Shown in pieces: positions 52,760-62,509 of a DNA stretch of 64,000 bases. Each line of letters opens with the position of its first letter. The stretch's first letter is position 1. Source of the stretch: CALBPI01 sp039033995 (GTDB taxonomy: Bacteria; Pseudomonadota; Gammaproteobacteria; Steroidobacterales; Woeseiaceae); the NCBI GenBank assembly GCA_039033995.1, contig JBCCBP010000006.1:62001-126000 (forward strand), read 5' to 3'. Both the position numbers and the translations under genes were made by a program. The notes beneath the pieces were generated by a model that ran no database searches, was not told where the DNA came from, and saw nothing but the letters and a program-made list of their open reading frames with translations.

Positions 52760-55498
52760 TTATTCGTATTTGTAGGACAAGCCGACGAGGAAGTTGCGAC
52801 CATAACGTTGATAATCGCGAATCTGGCGAGAATCATTGTTGTAGAAGGTGACGAACTCCTGATCGGTCAGGTTATTGCCCTGCAGCAACAGCGTCAAACC
52901 AGCCAGTGCGCCCTCGTCGAAACGATAGCTGACCTGCGCATCGACAATCGACTCGGCGTCGACGATGGTCAGGTTACGACCGTTACCGAAACCCGATACC
53001 TCGCCGAGGAACTCGGAACGATAGCGGTTGCTGACCCGCGCTGAGAAACCGTTATCGGCTTCATAGAACACGGTGACGTTGTAGATCTCTTCCGACAAGC
53101 CCGGCAGTGGTGTTGATGCATCGTTCGGATCGGACTGAATATCCGAATCGTTCATCGACGCACTGAAGATCGCACCGAAACCGGTCAATGCAGGTGTGAT
53201 CATTTCACCGCTAAGTGACAGCGCGAACTCGACACCCGAGATCTTGCCGCCGTTGCCGTTAGCCGGCGCCGAAGACAGACCTTGAGTCAAGTTTGGTGCC
53301 GGACCTGCGAATGGCAAGCCGTCGAAATTCAGCACGGTGTCCTGCTGGAAAATATACGACTCGAGATCTTTGTAGAATCCAGCCAGCGAGAAGTAACCGA
53401 GACCATCGTCGAAATACATTTCGTAAGACAGATCGACAGAGTTGGCAATCCATGGGTCGAGCAGTGGGTTACCACCGCTTGCACTCCACGGTGACTGCGT
53501 CACGTCATTGCTGTTGGCCAGTGCTGGATCGTAGCCGAAGGTCCGGCTGGCACGCAGCTCGTCCATGCGCGGCCGCGCCAGCGTGCGCGCCAAACCGAGA
53601 CGGACAAACTTGGACTCGCCGACTTCGAAGTTCAGGTTCAAACTCGGCAGAATTTCAACGAAGTCTTTGCCATCGGTGAATTCAACCGTGGTCGCACCCA
53701 CCGCAAAACCGGTGGATTGCTGATCGGTACGCACCACCTGCACACCGAAGTTACCGGATACCGGCACATCACCCCAGTTGGAATCCACACCGACTTTCAG
53801 GAAGGCCAGTTGCACGTCTTCTTCGACCGCCCAGTTCTTGACGGCTACGTCGGCGTTCGGGTTACGTGACAGCGTGTACACGCCGCTGTTGAGTACCGCC
53901 AGCGGGTCATAGCTGACCATGCCCTCGATACCGAGGAAGTTCAGACTGGTGACACCGGTCGCTACCGGGATCGGCGCTTCGGTGGCACCGTTGGCCAGGC
54001 CCAGGAAGAACTCGTTCGCCACGTAGTCTTTCGAGCGTGACGAGAAGTTCAGGCCGAACTCGACGCTCGAGATACCACCGTCAAAGAAGCGTTCCGCGGA
54101 CAATTGCAACTGATCCAGTTCGTCGGTCACGGTCGGGCTGTTCAAATAGCCAAGTTGACCACCCGGAACGACGTCACCACCCCAACCCTGCGGGCTGGTC
54201 AGAACAATCAGGTTCGGATCCGCATAGTTCAGCGTCGAGTTGAAGATCGCGCCGCGATCGCTGAGCGTGAAGCCCAGGTTATCGGTAGCACCACTACCCG
54301 CTGTACCCGTACCGGAGTAGGTTTCGAGAATCACGTCATCGCGATCCACAGTAGAGTGCGCCAAATCAACGGTGACGGCCCAGTTGTCTCCAACGAGCCA
54401 CTCGGCGTTCAAGCCGGTCGCGAGCAGTTGCGCATCGCGGGTATTGATGTCGTTACGCATCACACCTTTCACGCCGTTGAACTGTCCTTGCGTGATCAAA
54501 CCGTTGCCAGTCTGGAAACCCGGTTGCAGCTGCGCCGATGACCATTGCAGCGGCAATTCAATACCGCGCAGTAACTGGTCATCCTGGAAGTCCGAATAGA
54601 AGACGTCGAGAGCGGCTGAAAAAGTATCGCTCGGGGCGAACTCAAGCACACCAATGACGCCATTGCGCTCTAGTTGGTTCGACTGCACGTAAGGCTTGGA
54701 ACCGCCGATCACCAGGTTGCCGTCGCCATCACCACCCGGATAGCCCCAGGCGTTAAAACGCTCACCCTGGGAAGGCGTGTCCATGTGCGCGTAGCCGATT
54801 GCCACACCAATCGTGTCATCCGCGAACTGATCGATGTAAGACAGGCTGTAGCGGTTGCCGGAATCTTCAGCACCGTCGTTCAACGCATCGATGCTGTTCC
54901 ACTCATAACGCACGTTGCCGGCGATGGAGCGGCGGCCGTATTTCAGTGGGCGAACGGTTTGCAGGTCGACCGTGCCAGCAAGACCCTGGCCGATCAGCGC
55001 GGCATCCGGCGTCTTGTAGACTACCGCTGCGCTGAGCAATTCTGAAGGATACTGGTCGAACTCGACGCCGCGGTTGTCGCCGGTACTGACCTGTGGGCGG
55101 CCATTCAGCAAGGCGGTACTGAAGTCCGGAGACAGACCACGAATACTGATCACCTGACCGCGACCATTCAGACGCTGTGCGGCAAGACCCGGTAAGCGAG
55201 CCAGCGACTCGGCAATACTGATGTCCGGCAGTTTGCCGATGTCCTCGGCTGAGATCGCCTCGACGATGGACTCTGAATCCATCTTCAGCGCTCGGGAGTT
55301 CTCCAGGCTACGGCGAAAACCGGTAGTGACGATCTCTTCAATGACGCCGTCGTCTGCCATATCGTCCTGCGCGAATGCAGTTGGCGCCATCGTCAATGCG
55401 CCGGGCAGCGCAGCGGCAACAGCCGGCGACAGCGCCGTGCGCCGCAGCCGCGGCATCGGGCTGCTCGCGATGTTGTGTTTACGCGAATTGGAAACCAT
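52760..55498 (-). CDS. TonB-dependent receptor, probable maltodextrin uptake
   Basis: 912-residue outer-membrane receptor with a long signal peptide (about 1-44, ending FAQ). The TonB box region is VIEEIVTTGFRRSL. The plug contains DISIAESLARLPGLAAQRLNG and QVISIRGLSPDFSTALLNGR, the pattern of the large carbohydrate-type TonB receptors such as Caulobacter MalA. The barrel ends with a C-terminal aromatic strand (VGLSYKYE). It lies between the halogenase/GH13 genes and malQ-glgCABP, with a duplicated LacI-type operator about 100 bp upstream and its own terminator. Maltodextrin as substrate is inferred from context. Confidence 0.9.
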   Translation of the reverse strand: MVSNSRKHNIASSPMPRLRRTALSPAVAAALPGALTMAPTAFAQDDMADDGVIEEIVTTGFRRSLENSRALKMDSESIVEAISAEDIGKLPDISIAESLARLPGLAAQRLNGRGQVISIRGLSPDFSTALLNGRPQVSTGDNRGVEFDQYPSELLSAAVVYKTPDAALIGQGLAGTVDLQTVRPLKYGRRSIAGNVRYEWNSIDALNDGAEDSGNRYSLSYIDQFADDTIGVAIGYAHMDTPSQGERFNAWGYPGGDGDGNLVIGGSKPYVQSNQLERNGVIGVLEFAPSDTFSAALDVFYSDFQDDQLLRGIELPLQWSSAQLQPGFQTGNGLITQGQFNGVKGVMRNDINTRDAQLLATGLNAEWLVGDNWAVTVDLAHSTVDRDDVILETYSGTGTAGSGATDNLGFTLSDRGAIFNSTLNYADPNLIVLTSPQGWGGDVVPGGQLGYLNSPTVTDELDQLQLSAERFFDGGISSVEFGLNFSSRSKDYVANEFFLGLANGATEAPIPVATGVTSLNFLGIEGMVSYDPLAVLNSGVYTLSRNPNADVAVKNWAVEEDVQLAFLKVGVDSNWGDVPVSGNFGVQVVRTDQQSTGFAVGATTVEFTDGKDFVEILPSLNLNFEVGESKFVRLGLARTLARPRMDELRASRTFGYDPALANSNDVTQSPWSASGGNPLLDPWIANSVDLSYEMYFDDGLGYFSLAGFYKDLESYIFQQDTVLNFDGLPFAGPAPNLTQGLSSAPANGNGGKISGVEFALSLSGEMITPALTGFGAIFSASMNDSDIQSDPNDASTPLPGLSEEIYNVTVFYEADNGFSARVSNRYRSEFLGEVSGFGNGRNLTIVDAESIVDAQVSYRFDEGALAGLTLLLQGNNLTDQEFVTFYNNDSRQIRDYQRYGRNFLVGLSYKYE

Positions 55499-55594
55499 GT
55501 TTTGTTACCCCCAAGGTATGCATCGGAAAAAGGGCACTTAGCTACCCCATTGCCCGCAGAGCTTAATGAACAAAACGTTATTGATTCAATGCTC

Positions 55595-55627
55595 TGCATA
55601 CGTATTCATTTCCTGAATACGTATACA
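55595..55627. promoter_or_regulatory. Duplicated LacI-type operator between the TonB receptor and malQ
   Basis: Two 14-bp palindromes, TGCATACGTATTCA (55595-55608) and TGAATACGTATACA (55614-55627), share the core ATACGTAT and are 19 bp apart centre to centre; together they also form an 11-bp-arm inverted repeat. They lie about 100 bp upstream of the receptor and 170 bp upstream of the malQ start. CG-centred palindromes are typical LacI-family operators, and a LacI gene lies at 43375. Confidence 0.7.
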
Positions 55628-55794
55628 TCGGCTTGCTCGTCTGAGGGGCCATCGCTACATTCGCCGGAACTGAATTAGACGGGATTGTTGTACCCGCGCG
55701 ACAGCGCTATTAGACAATGGTTAGCTGTCTAGATTGGTGCGACACTCGTGTCCTAATTCAGGTGTACAAAGACCTTAGACAGGGGCGTCACACG

Positions 55795-57375
55795 ATGCAT
55801 GTGCAAGTAGATACGAGAACAGCGGAAAAGACCGCGCCGCTGACACCGGATGCGCAAACACTGCGCCTGGATAAGGAAAGACGCGCGGGTGTGTGCATGC
55901 ATCTGACCTCACTGCCAGGGCCCCATGGCATCGGCGAAATCGGGCGTGAAGCGCGCGCGTTTGTTGATAGCCTGGCCGCGGCGGGACTGCGTATCTGGCA
56001 GTTTTTGCCGACCGGCCCGACGGCCTACGGGGACTCGCCCTATCAACCGCTGTCGACTTACGCCGGCAATCCGATGCTGATCGAATTACGCGAACTGTGT
56101 GAGCTCGGACTTTTAGACGAGGCAGAGCTCCAACCGCTCTGCGACCTGCCCGTGGACAATGTCGATTACGGTGCGCTGATCCCGGTCAAATCGACACTGC
56201 TCGCCAAAGCCGCCGAGCGCTTCCGAGCACAAACGACGACGTCGTTGCATGACGAGTTCGCCAACTATCTCGAACGCAACGGCCGTGTGTGGCTGAACGA
56301 TTACGCGTTGTTCAGAACGCTGAAACGCGCTCACGGTGATCGTCCGTGGACTGAGTGGAATCTAGCCTACCGGCGACGCGAACAGGATGCACTCGACAAA
56401 TTCATCGCCACGCACGATACCGAGCTGTATGCGATCAAATTCTGCGAATTTATCTTTGACAAGCAGTGGCAGGCGCTGCGCGATCATGCACGCGAGACCG
56501 GCGTACTGTTGTTTGGTGACATGCCGATCTACATCGCGCTCGATAGTGCCGACGCCTGGGCGAATCGTGAGATCCTACGACTGGATCATGACGGTCAGCC
56601 GGCTGCCGTCGCTGGTGTGCCGCCCGACTACTTCAGTGAAGATGGGCAGCTGTGGGGCAACCCGTTGTACGACTGGGCCTATCACGAGCGTTCCGGTTTC
56701 GGCTGGTGGGTCGAACGCATGCGCCATACGCTGTCGCTGGTCGACGTCGTGCGCATCGACCACTTCCGCGGTTTCGAAGCGTACTGGTCGGTGCCTTTCG
56801 GCGCGGAAACGGCGCGCGATGGTGCCTGGGAACAAGGTCCGAACGACGCCATCTTTGACGCATTGCACGACCAGCTCGGTGATATGCCGATCGTCGCAGA
56901 AGACCTCGGTGCCATCACGCCGGCGGTCGACGAGTTGCGTATGCGCCATCGCATGCCAGGCATGTCCGTTTTGCAGTTTATGATCGACGACCCGAACTTT
57001 GATCTCGAGTCGATCGGCGCAGATTCCGTCTGCTACACCGGCACGCACGACAACGATACGACCGTCGGTTGGTATCACGGCGGGCCGGGCGATGTGCGTA
57101 CAGCCGAGCAAATCGCTATGACCCAACACAACGCGCTGCGACATATCGGCGGCATTGCCGACAACATCCATTGGGCCATGATCAACACAGCATTCTCCAC
57201 CGCGGCCTGTCTCGCCATTGTGCCAATGCAGGATTTTCTCGGTCTCGGCTCAGAAGCCAGAATCAACACGCCAGGAAGTTCTGCCAATAACTGGCGCTGG
57301 CGACTGCAAGCGGATGCCTTCGATGCTGCACTGCAGGAACGCATCGCGCAGCTCGCCACCGATCACGCGCGCTAG
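55795..57375 (+). CDS. malQ: 4-alpha-glucanotransferase (amylomaltase)
   Basis: 526-residue GH77 enzyme that disproportionates maltodextrins, releasing glucose and longer chains. Opening block RRAGVCMHLTSLPGPHGIGE and FLPTGPTAYGDSPYQPLST are diagnostic. The catalytic set is VRIDHFRGFEAYW (nucleophile Asp), IVAEDLGAITPAVDEL (acid/base Glu) and YTGTHDNDTTVGWY (Asp). I use the ATG at 55795 with AGGGG about 11 nt upstream; an earlier ATG at 55717 adds 26 residues unlike the family. It heads the malQ-glgC-glgA-glgB-glgP series, 102 bp before glgC. Confidence 0.95.
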   Translation: MHVQVDTRTAEKTAPLTPDAQTLRLDKERRAGVCMHLTSLPGPHGIGEIGREARAFVDSLAAAGLRIWQFLPTGPTAYGDSPYQPLSTYAGNPMLIELRELCELGLLDEAELQPLCDLPVDNVDYGALIPVKSTLLAKAAERFRAQTTTSLHDEFANYLERNGRVWLNDYALFRTLKRAHGDRPWTEWNLAYRRREQDALDKFIATHDTELYAIKFCEFIFDKQWQALRDHARETGVLLFGDMPIYIALDSADAWANREILRLDHDGQPAAVAGVPPDYFSEDGQLWGNPLYDWAYHERSGFGWWVERMRHTLSLVDVVRIDHFRGFEAYWSVPFGAETARDGAWEQGPNDAIFDALHDQLGDMPIVAEDLGAITPAVDELRMRHRMPGMSVLQFMIDDPNFDLESIGADSVCYTGTHDNDTTVGWYHGGPGDVRTAEQIAMTQHNALRHIGGIADNIHWAMINTAFSTAACLAIVPMQDFLGLGSEARINTPGSSANNWRWRLQADAFDAALQERIAQLATDHAR

Positions 57376-57477
57376 CCACACCAGTCCCATCGACAATCGG
57401 TGAATCGACCGAGCCGCGGGTTTCGGGCCGCCGCTGAGTTATCATGAACGCCTATTCAGCCGTCCGAGGGATCCGTC

Positions 57478-58758
57478 ATGACAAAACAACAACCGAACGA
57501 TGCCCGCTTTGTCAGCCGCCTGACCCGCGACACGCTGGCCCTGATTCTGGCCGGCGGCCAGGGCTCACGCCTGCATGAACTGACCACCTGGCGCGCAAAG
57601 CCAGGGCTGTATTTCGGGGGCAAATTCCGGATCATCGACTTTCCGTTGGCGAATTGCTTCAACTCCGGTATTCGTCGAGTTGGGGTGCTGACGCAGTACA
57701 AGGCGCATTCACTGATTCGCCATCTGATTCAAGGCTGGGTCAATCGCTACGCCAACGATCGTGAGTTCGTCGAAATTCTGCCAGCATCACAACGTGTTGG
57801 TGGCGAGTGGTATCGCGGTACCGCCGATGCGGTGTACCAGAACCTCGACATCATTCGCACGCATTCACCGCAGCACGTGTTGGTGCTAGCCGGCGATCAC
57901 GTGTACAAAATGGACTACGGTCCGCTACTGGCGTTTCATAGCGAAAAGACCGCTGACATGACGGTGTGTTGCCTTGAGGTGCCGATCAGCGAAGCCGCGG
58001 GCCAGCTGGGCGTGATGACCGTCGATGAATCCGGTCGCGTCATTGCCTTCAACGAGAAACCGGAACATCCAGAGCCAGTGCCCGGCAAACCGGACGTCTG
58101 TCTTGCCTCTATGGGTAACTACGTATTCAACACCGACTTCCTGTTTGAACAGACCATCAAAGACGCGGACGACCCGAAAACCGATCATGACTTTGGTCGC
58201 AACATTATTCCGTCTATCATCGATAAATATCGCGTGTTCGCATACCCGTTTCGTGATCCTGCATCAGGAGAACAGGCTTACTGGCGCGATGTTGGTACGC
58301 TACAAGCCTATTGGGAAGCCAATATGGAACTCGTCAGTGTCGTACCGCAGCTCAACCTGTACGACCGTCAATGGCCGATCGATACCGCACAGCGCCAGAT
58401 GCCGCCCGCAAAATTTATCCATGACGACCCGGGCCGGCGTGGAGAAGCGATCAACTCGATGGTCTCCGGCGGCTGTGTGGTCTCTGGTGCTAGCGTACGC
58501 CAGTCAGTCTTATTCTCGAATGTCCATGTGCACTCGTTCAGCACCGTTAACGAGTCGGTGGTGCTACCCGATGTGCGTATTGGCGAGCGTTGTCGAATCA
58601 ACCGCGCGATTATCGATCGCGGCGCGATTCTGCCGGAGGGCACCGTCATCGGCGAAGATCCCGCGGCGGATCGCGCCCGCGGGTTTCGAGTGACCGACAC
58701 CGGCATTACGCTGGTGACACCGGACATGCTGGGACAGCAGCTGCATTTCACACGCTGA
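57478..58758 (+). CDS. glgC: Glucose-1-phosphate adenylyltransferase
   Basis: 426 residues, normal length, making ADP-glucose from glucose 1-phosphate and ATP. The nucleotide site is LALILAGGQGSRLHELTTW, the allosteric and substrate-binding lysine region is RAKPGLYFGGKFRIIDF, and a left-handed beta-helix domain follows (SVVLPDVRIGERCRINRAI). GAGGGAT precedes the ATG. It commits glucose to glycogen. glgA follows after 7 bp. Confidence 0.97.
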   Translation: MTKQQPNDARFVSRLTRDTLALILAGGQGSRLHELTTWRAKPGLYFGGKFRIIDFPLANCFNSGIRRVGVLTQYKAHSLIRHLIQGWVNRYANDREFVEILPASQRVGGEWYRGTADAVYQNLDIIRTHSPQHVLVLAGDHVYKMDYGPLLAFHSEKTADMTVCCLEVPISEAAGQLGVMTVDESGRVIAFNEKPEHPEPVPGKPDVCLASMGNYVFNTDFLFEQTIKDADDPKTDHDFGRNIIPSIIDKYRVFAYPFRDPASGEQAYWRDVGTLQAYWEANMELVSVVPQLNLYDRQWPIDTAQRQMPPAKFIHDDPGRRGEAINSMVSGGCVVSGASVRQSVLFSNVHVHSFSTVNESVVLPDVRIGERCRINRAIIDRGAILPEGTVIGEDPAADRARGFRVTDTGITLVTPDMLGQQLHFTR

Positions 58759-58765
58759 TACCACG

Positions 58766-60316
58766 ATGACAACACGTTCGGTTTACATGGTGGCGTCGGA
58801 GAACGGCGCGTTGCCCGGCGGCAAGGCCGGCGGCGTGGGCGATGTGCTGCGCGAGCTGCCGCGAGCGCTTGTCGCCAACCAGGTACCGGTGACCGTGCTG
58901 TGTCCGGCGTACGGTCGCCTGCACGAAACGGCGGGCATGGTTGTGGGCGAACCCTTGACGGTGCCATTCGCAGGTCAGTCGCTGCTGGTGCAGACCTACA
59001 ACCTGCGTGATGTTCATGGTGTCGACCATGTGGTCCTGCAGCACGAGGCCTTCGACCCCCACGGCGATCAACGTATCTATCATGACGATGGCATAGCGCG
59101 CCCCTTCGCGACCGACGCGAGCAAGTTTGCACTGTTGTCGGCCGCTGCCGGATGCTGGCTGTTACACCATGCAACGCCAGATGCTGTGATTCACGCGCAC
59201 GACTGGCATGCGGCTCCTTTACTGACCTTACGCGCTTTTCTGCCGGAGTTTTCAGGCCTGCAGAAATTCCGGACGGTGCTGACGCTGCACAACCTAGCAC
59301 TGCAGGGCATCCGTCCGTTACGGCATGATGCATCGAGTCTACAGGCCTGGTTTCCAAGCATCGGGCTCGACAATCCAGTCTTGCGTGACCCTCGCTACGC
59401 GGATTGCTACAACCCTGTCGCGGCGGCGATTCAACTCGCCGATGCGATCAATACCGTCTCGCCCAACAACGCACAGGAAATTCTTCAACCGGACGATCCC
59501 GCTCGGGCCTTTCGTGGTGGCGAAGGACTCCAGGCTTACCTGCAGTCAGCGCAGGCGGATGGCCGTCTCGTCGGCATCCTCAATGGCTGTGACTACGACG
59601 GTGACTATTCGCGCCAACAATGGCCAACACTGGCTACCGCGATCGACGGCGCACTGAATGAATGGCAGCGTACAGATCCCGCCAACAAAGCGCTGCATCG
59701 GCTTGCCATGGACAAGCTGGCCAGGATCGACGCAGCCCCACACCCGCTACTTACGAGCGTCGGGCGACTGACCGACCAGAAGATTCAGCTGCTATTGCTG
59801 CGCGATGATGAAGGCATCTCATCGTTGCAACACATCATCGCAACGCTGCCGGCGAAAGCCTTATTCATCATGCTGGGTACCGGCGATCCCACGATGGAGG
59901 TTGATCTGGTTGAGCACTCCCGGCGCGATGCACGCTTCCTGTTCCTGCGCGGCTTCTCCGAATCGCTCTCCGACCTGATTTATCGGACAGGTGATCTGTT
60001 CGTGATGCCAAGCAGCTTTGAACCCTGCGGCATCAGTCAAATGATGGCGATGCGAGCCGGTCAGCCCTGCCTCGTCCATGCGGTCGGTGGACTATACGAT
60101 ACGGTGGAGGAAGGTTTCAGCGGCTATCGCTTCGCGGGTGACAGTCTGGCCGCGCAGACCCATGCGCTACGCGACGCCGTGCAACGGGCTATGCAGGATT
60201 TCCAAAACGACGACAAGCGCTGGGCGCTCCTTCGACGCAACGCAGCGTCCCTGCGCTTCCGCTGGACAAAGTCCGCAAGTCTTTATCAACAACATCTTTA
60301 TCAATTCAATGACTAA
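58766..60316 (+). CDS. glgA: Glycogen synthase (ADP-glucose)
   Basis: 516-residue GT5 enzyme. The N-terminal ADP-glucose motif appears as GGKAGGVGDVLRELP, with K-A-G-G in place of the usual K-T/V-G-G-L. The HAHDWHAAPLLTLRAF block and the C-terminal SFEPCGISQMMAMRAGQP (equivalent of PSxFEPCGLxQ) are conserved. No ribosome-binding site is visible, so translation probably couples to glgC. The stop overlaps the glgB start by 8 bp. Confidence 0.96.
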   Translation: MTTRSVYMVASENGALPGGKAGGVGDVLRELPRALVANQVPVTVLCPAYGRLHETAGMVVGEPLTVPFAGQSLLVQTYNLRDVHGVDHVVLQHEAFDPHGDQRIYHDDGIARPFATDASKFALLSAAAGCWLLHHATPDAVIHAHDWHAAPLLTLRAFLPEFSGLQKFRTVLTLHNLALQGIRPLRHDASSLQAWFPSIGLDNPVLRDPRYADCYNPVAAAIQLADAINTVSPNNAQEILQPDDPARAFRGGEGLQAYLQSAQADGRLVGILNGCDYDGDYSRQQWPTLATAIDGALNEWQRTDPANKALHRLAMDKLARIDAAPHPLLTSVGRLTDQKIQLLLLRDDEGISSLQHIIATLPAKALFIMLGTGDPTMEVDLVEHSRRDARFLFLRGFSESLSDLIYRTGDLFVMPSSFEPCGISQMMAMRAGQPCLVHAVGGLYDTVEEGFSGYRFAGDSLAAQTHALRDAVQRAMQDFQNDDKRWALLRRNAASLRFRWTKSASLYQQHLYQFND

Positions 60317-62483
60317 CGACGCATTCGACGCCACTACTCTGAATCGTATCGCTCAGGGCACACACAGTGACCCGTTTTCCGTGCTCGGCTTGCACTCGGT
60401 TGACGGAACGATGCGGATCGTGTGTTTTTTGCCGGAAGCCACCGCCGTAGCACTATGCACAGCGCGCGGCGCCGAACTGCAGTCGTTTGAGCGCCTGCAT
60501 ACGCGCGGCGTTTTTGCAGCCAGCGGCGACGCGTTGCCGCGCAATTATCGGCTGCGGGTGACATGGACGGACGGCAATGAGACGTTGCAACACGACCCTT
60601 ATCGGTTCTCCCAAGCCCTGGGCGACATCGATCTGCATCTGCTTGGCGAAGGTGCGCATCTAAATATTTACAAAGCACTCGGCGCTCATGTCATCAAGCA
60701 TCAGGGGGTACACGGCACGCGTTTTGCTGTGTGGGCGCCGAATGCCTCCCGGGTCAGCGTCATCGGTGATTTCAATCAGTGGGACGGAAGACGCCACCCG
60801 ATGCGCGTCCACCCCGGTATCGGCGTCTGGGAAATTTTCCTGCCCGATGTTGGTCCCGGGACTCGCTACAAATTTGAGCTGCTCGACCGGGGTGGCCAGT
60901 TACTGCCGTTGAAGACAGATCCCTACGGCAACGCTTTCGAGCCGCCACCTCACAACGCAGCGATCGTCACCGAGACGCAACACAAATGGCGAGATGACAC
61001 GTGGCAAGCCAAGCGGCAAGCGTCGCCAGCACTCGATACACCACAAAGCATTTACGAAGTCCATCTCGGCTCGTGGCGACGTGGCGAAGACAATCGTTGG
61101 TTGAATTACGATGAGCTCGCGGACCAACTGATCGAATACGTTGTCGAAATGGGCTTTACCCACATCGAGCTTTTACCGGTAACCGAGCATCCGTTCGATG
61201 GTTCGTGGGGCTACCAACCCATTGGCCTGTTCGCACCCACCTGGCGCTTCGGCGAGCCGGATGCATTGCGACGATTGATCGATCGATGTCATCAGGCCGG
61301 GATCGGTGTGCTGATCGACTGGGTACCTGCCCACTTTCCGCGTGACGCACATGGACTCGCGCAGTTCGATGGCACAGCCCTTTACGAACACGCCGACCCG
61401 CGCAAGGGTGCGCACGCGGACTGGGGCACTCTGATCTTCAATTACGGCCGTCGCGAGGTCGTCAACTATCTCATCGGCAGCGCGCTGTATTGGATTCGCG
61501 AGTTTCATGTCGATGCGTTACGTGTCGATGCCGTGGCGTCGATGCTGTATCTCGATTACTCCCGCAACGACGGCGAATGGATTCCAAATGAACACGGCGG
61601 TAACGAGAACCTGGAAGCCGTCGCGTTCCTGAAGAAGCTGAACGAACTGGTGCACGCCGCCGGAGCAACGACCTATGCGGAAGAATCGACGTCATGGCCA
61701 GGCGTCAGTAAACCAACGTTCGAAGGCGGCCTTGGTTTTACTCATAAATGGAACATGGGCTGGATGAACGACACGTTGCAGTATGTCGCGGAGGATCCGG
61801 TTCATCGCCGCTATCACCATGACAAGATCACATTTGGCCTGGTGTACGCCTTTGACGAGAACTTTGTATTGCCGATTTCCCATGATGAAGTCGTCCACGG
61901 CAAAGGCTCATTGCTGGGCCGCATGCCGGGTGATGATTGGCAACGCTTTGCGAACCTGCGCGCTTACCTCGCAATGATGTTCTGCCATCCCGGCAAGAAA
62001 CTGCTATTCATGGGCACCGAGTTTGGCCAGCCGGCGGAATGGAATCATGACCAGTCGCTGGACTGGCACTTACTGGAGTACGCGCCGCACGCCGGCGTGC
62101 AACAACTCGTTCGCGATCTCAATACACTCTACCGCGTCACACCGGCCTTGTTCGAACGCGATTATGATTCCGATGGGTTTTATTGGCTTGACTGGCAGGA
62201 CGCCGAGAACAGTGTGTATTCATGGGTAAGACTCGACAACCATAATCGCCCCATCATCGTCGTCGTCAACATGACGCCGGTCGTCCGGGAGCGATTCGCC
62301 ATTGGCGTACCTGGCACAGGCAACTATCGAGAAGTCTTCAACTCGGATCACCAGCGTTACGGCGGCAGCCATGTCATCAATCCGGAACCATTGTCGGCAA
62401 CGGCCGATGAGCATGCCAATCAACCCGCAAGACTGACACTGACTTTACCGCCGCTCGCTACTATCGTACTGGCCCCCCACTAG
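60309..62483 (+). CDS. glgB: 1,4-alpha-glucan branching enzyme
   Basis: 724-residue GH13 branching enzyme with two N-terminal CBM48-like modules (second: GTRFAVWAPNASRVSVIGDFN). The catalytic barrel has DWVPAHFPRDAHGL, DALRVDAVASMLYLDYSR (nucleophile), TYAEESTSWPGVSKP (Glu) and LPISHDEVVHGKGSLL (Asp). The ATG at 60309 overlaps the glgA stop by 8 bp, which fixes the start; the longer frame to 60078 is inside glgA. It introduces alpha-1,6 branches into glycogen. glgP follows after 26 bp. Confidence 0.97.
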   Translation: MTNDAFDATTLNRIAQGTHSDPFSVLGLHSVDGTMRIVCFLPEATAVALCTARGAELQSFERLHTRGVFAASGDALPRNYRLRVTWTDGNETLQHDPYRFSQALGDIDLHLLGEGAHLNIYKALGAHVIKHQGVHGTRFAVWAPNASRVSVIGDFNQWDGRRHPMRVHPGIGVWEIFLPDVGPGTRYKFELLDRGGQLLPLKTDPYGNAFEPPPHNAAIVTETQHKWRDDTWQAKRQASPALDTPQSIYEVHLGSWRRGEDNRWLNYDELADQLIEYVVEMGFTHIELLPVTEHPFDGSWGYQPIGLFAPTWRFGEPDALRRLIDRCHQAGIGVLIDWVPAHFPRDAHGLAQFDGTALYEHADPRKGAHADWGTLIFNYGRREVVNYLIGSALYWIREFHVDALRVDAVASMLYLDYSRNDGEWIPNEHGGNENLEAVAFLKKLNELVHAAGATTYAEESTSWPGVSKPTFEGGLGFTHKWNMGWMNDTLQYVAEDPVHRRYHHDKITFGLVYAFDENFVLPISHDEVVHGKGSLLGRMPGDDWQRFANLRAYLAMMFCHPGKKLLFMGTEFGQPAEWNHDQSLDWHLLEYAPHAGVQQLVRDLNTLYRVTPALFERDYDSDGFYWLDWQDAENSVYSWVRLDNHNRPIIVVVNMTPVVRERFAIGVPGTGNYREVFNSDHQRYGGSHVINPEPLSATADEHANQPARLTLTLPPLATIVLAPH

Positions 62484-62509
62484 CCCGACTGACATCGCAG
62501 AGAAGCAAC

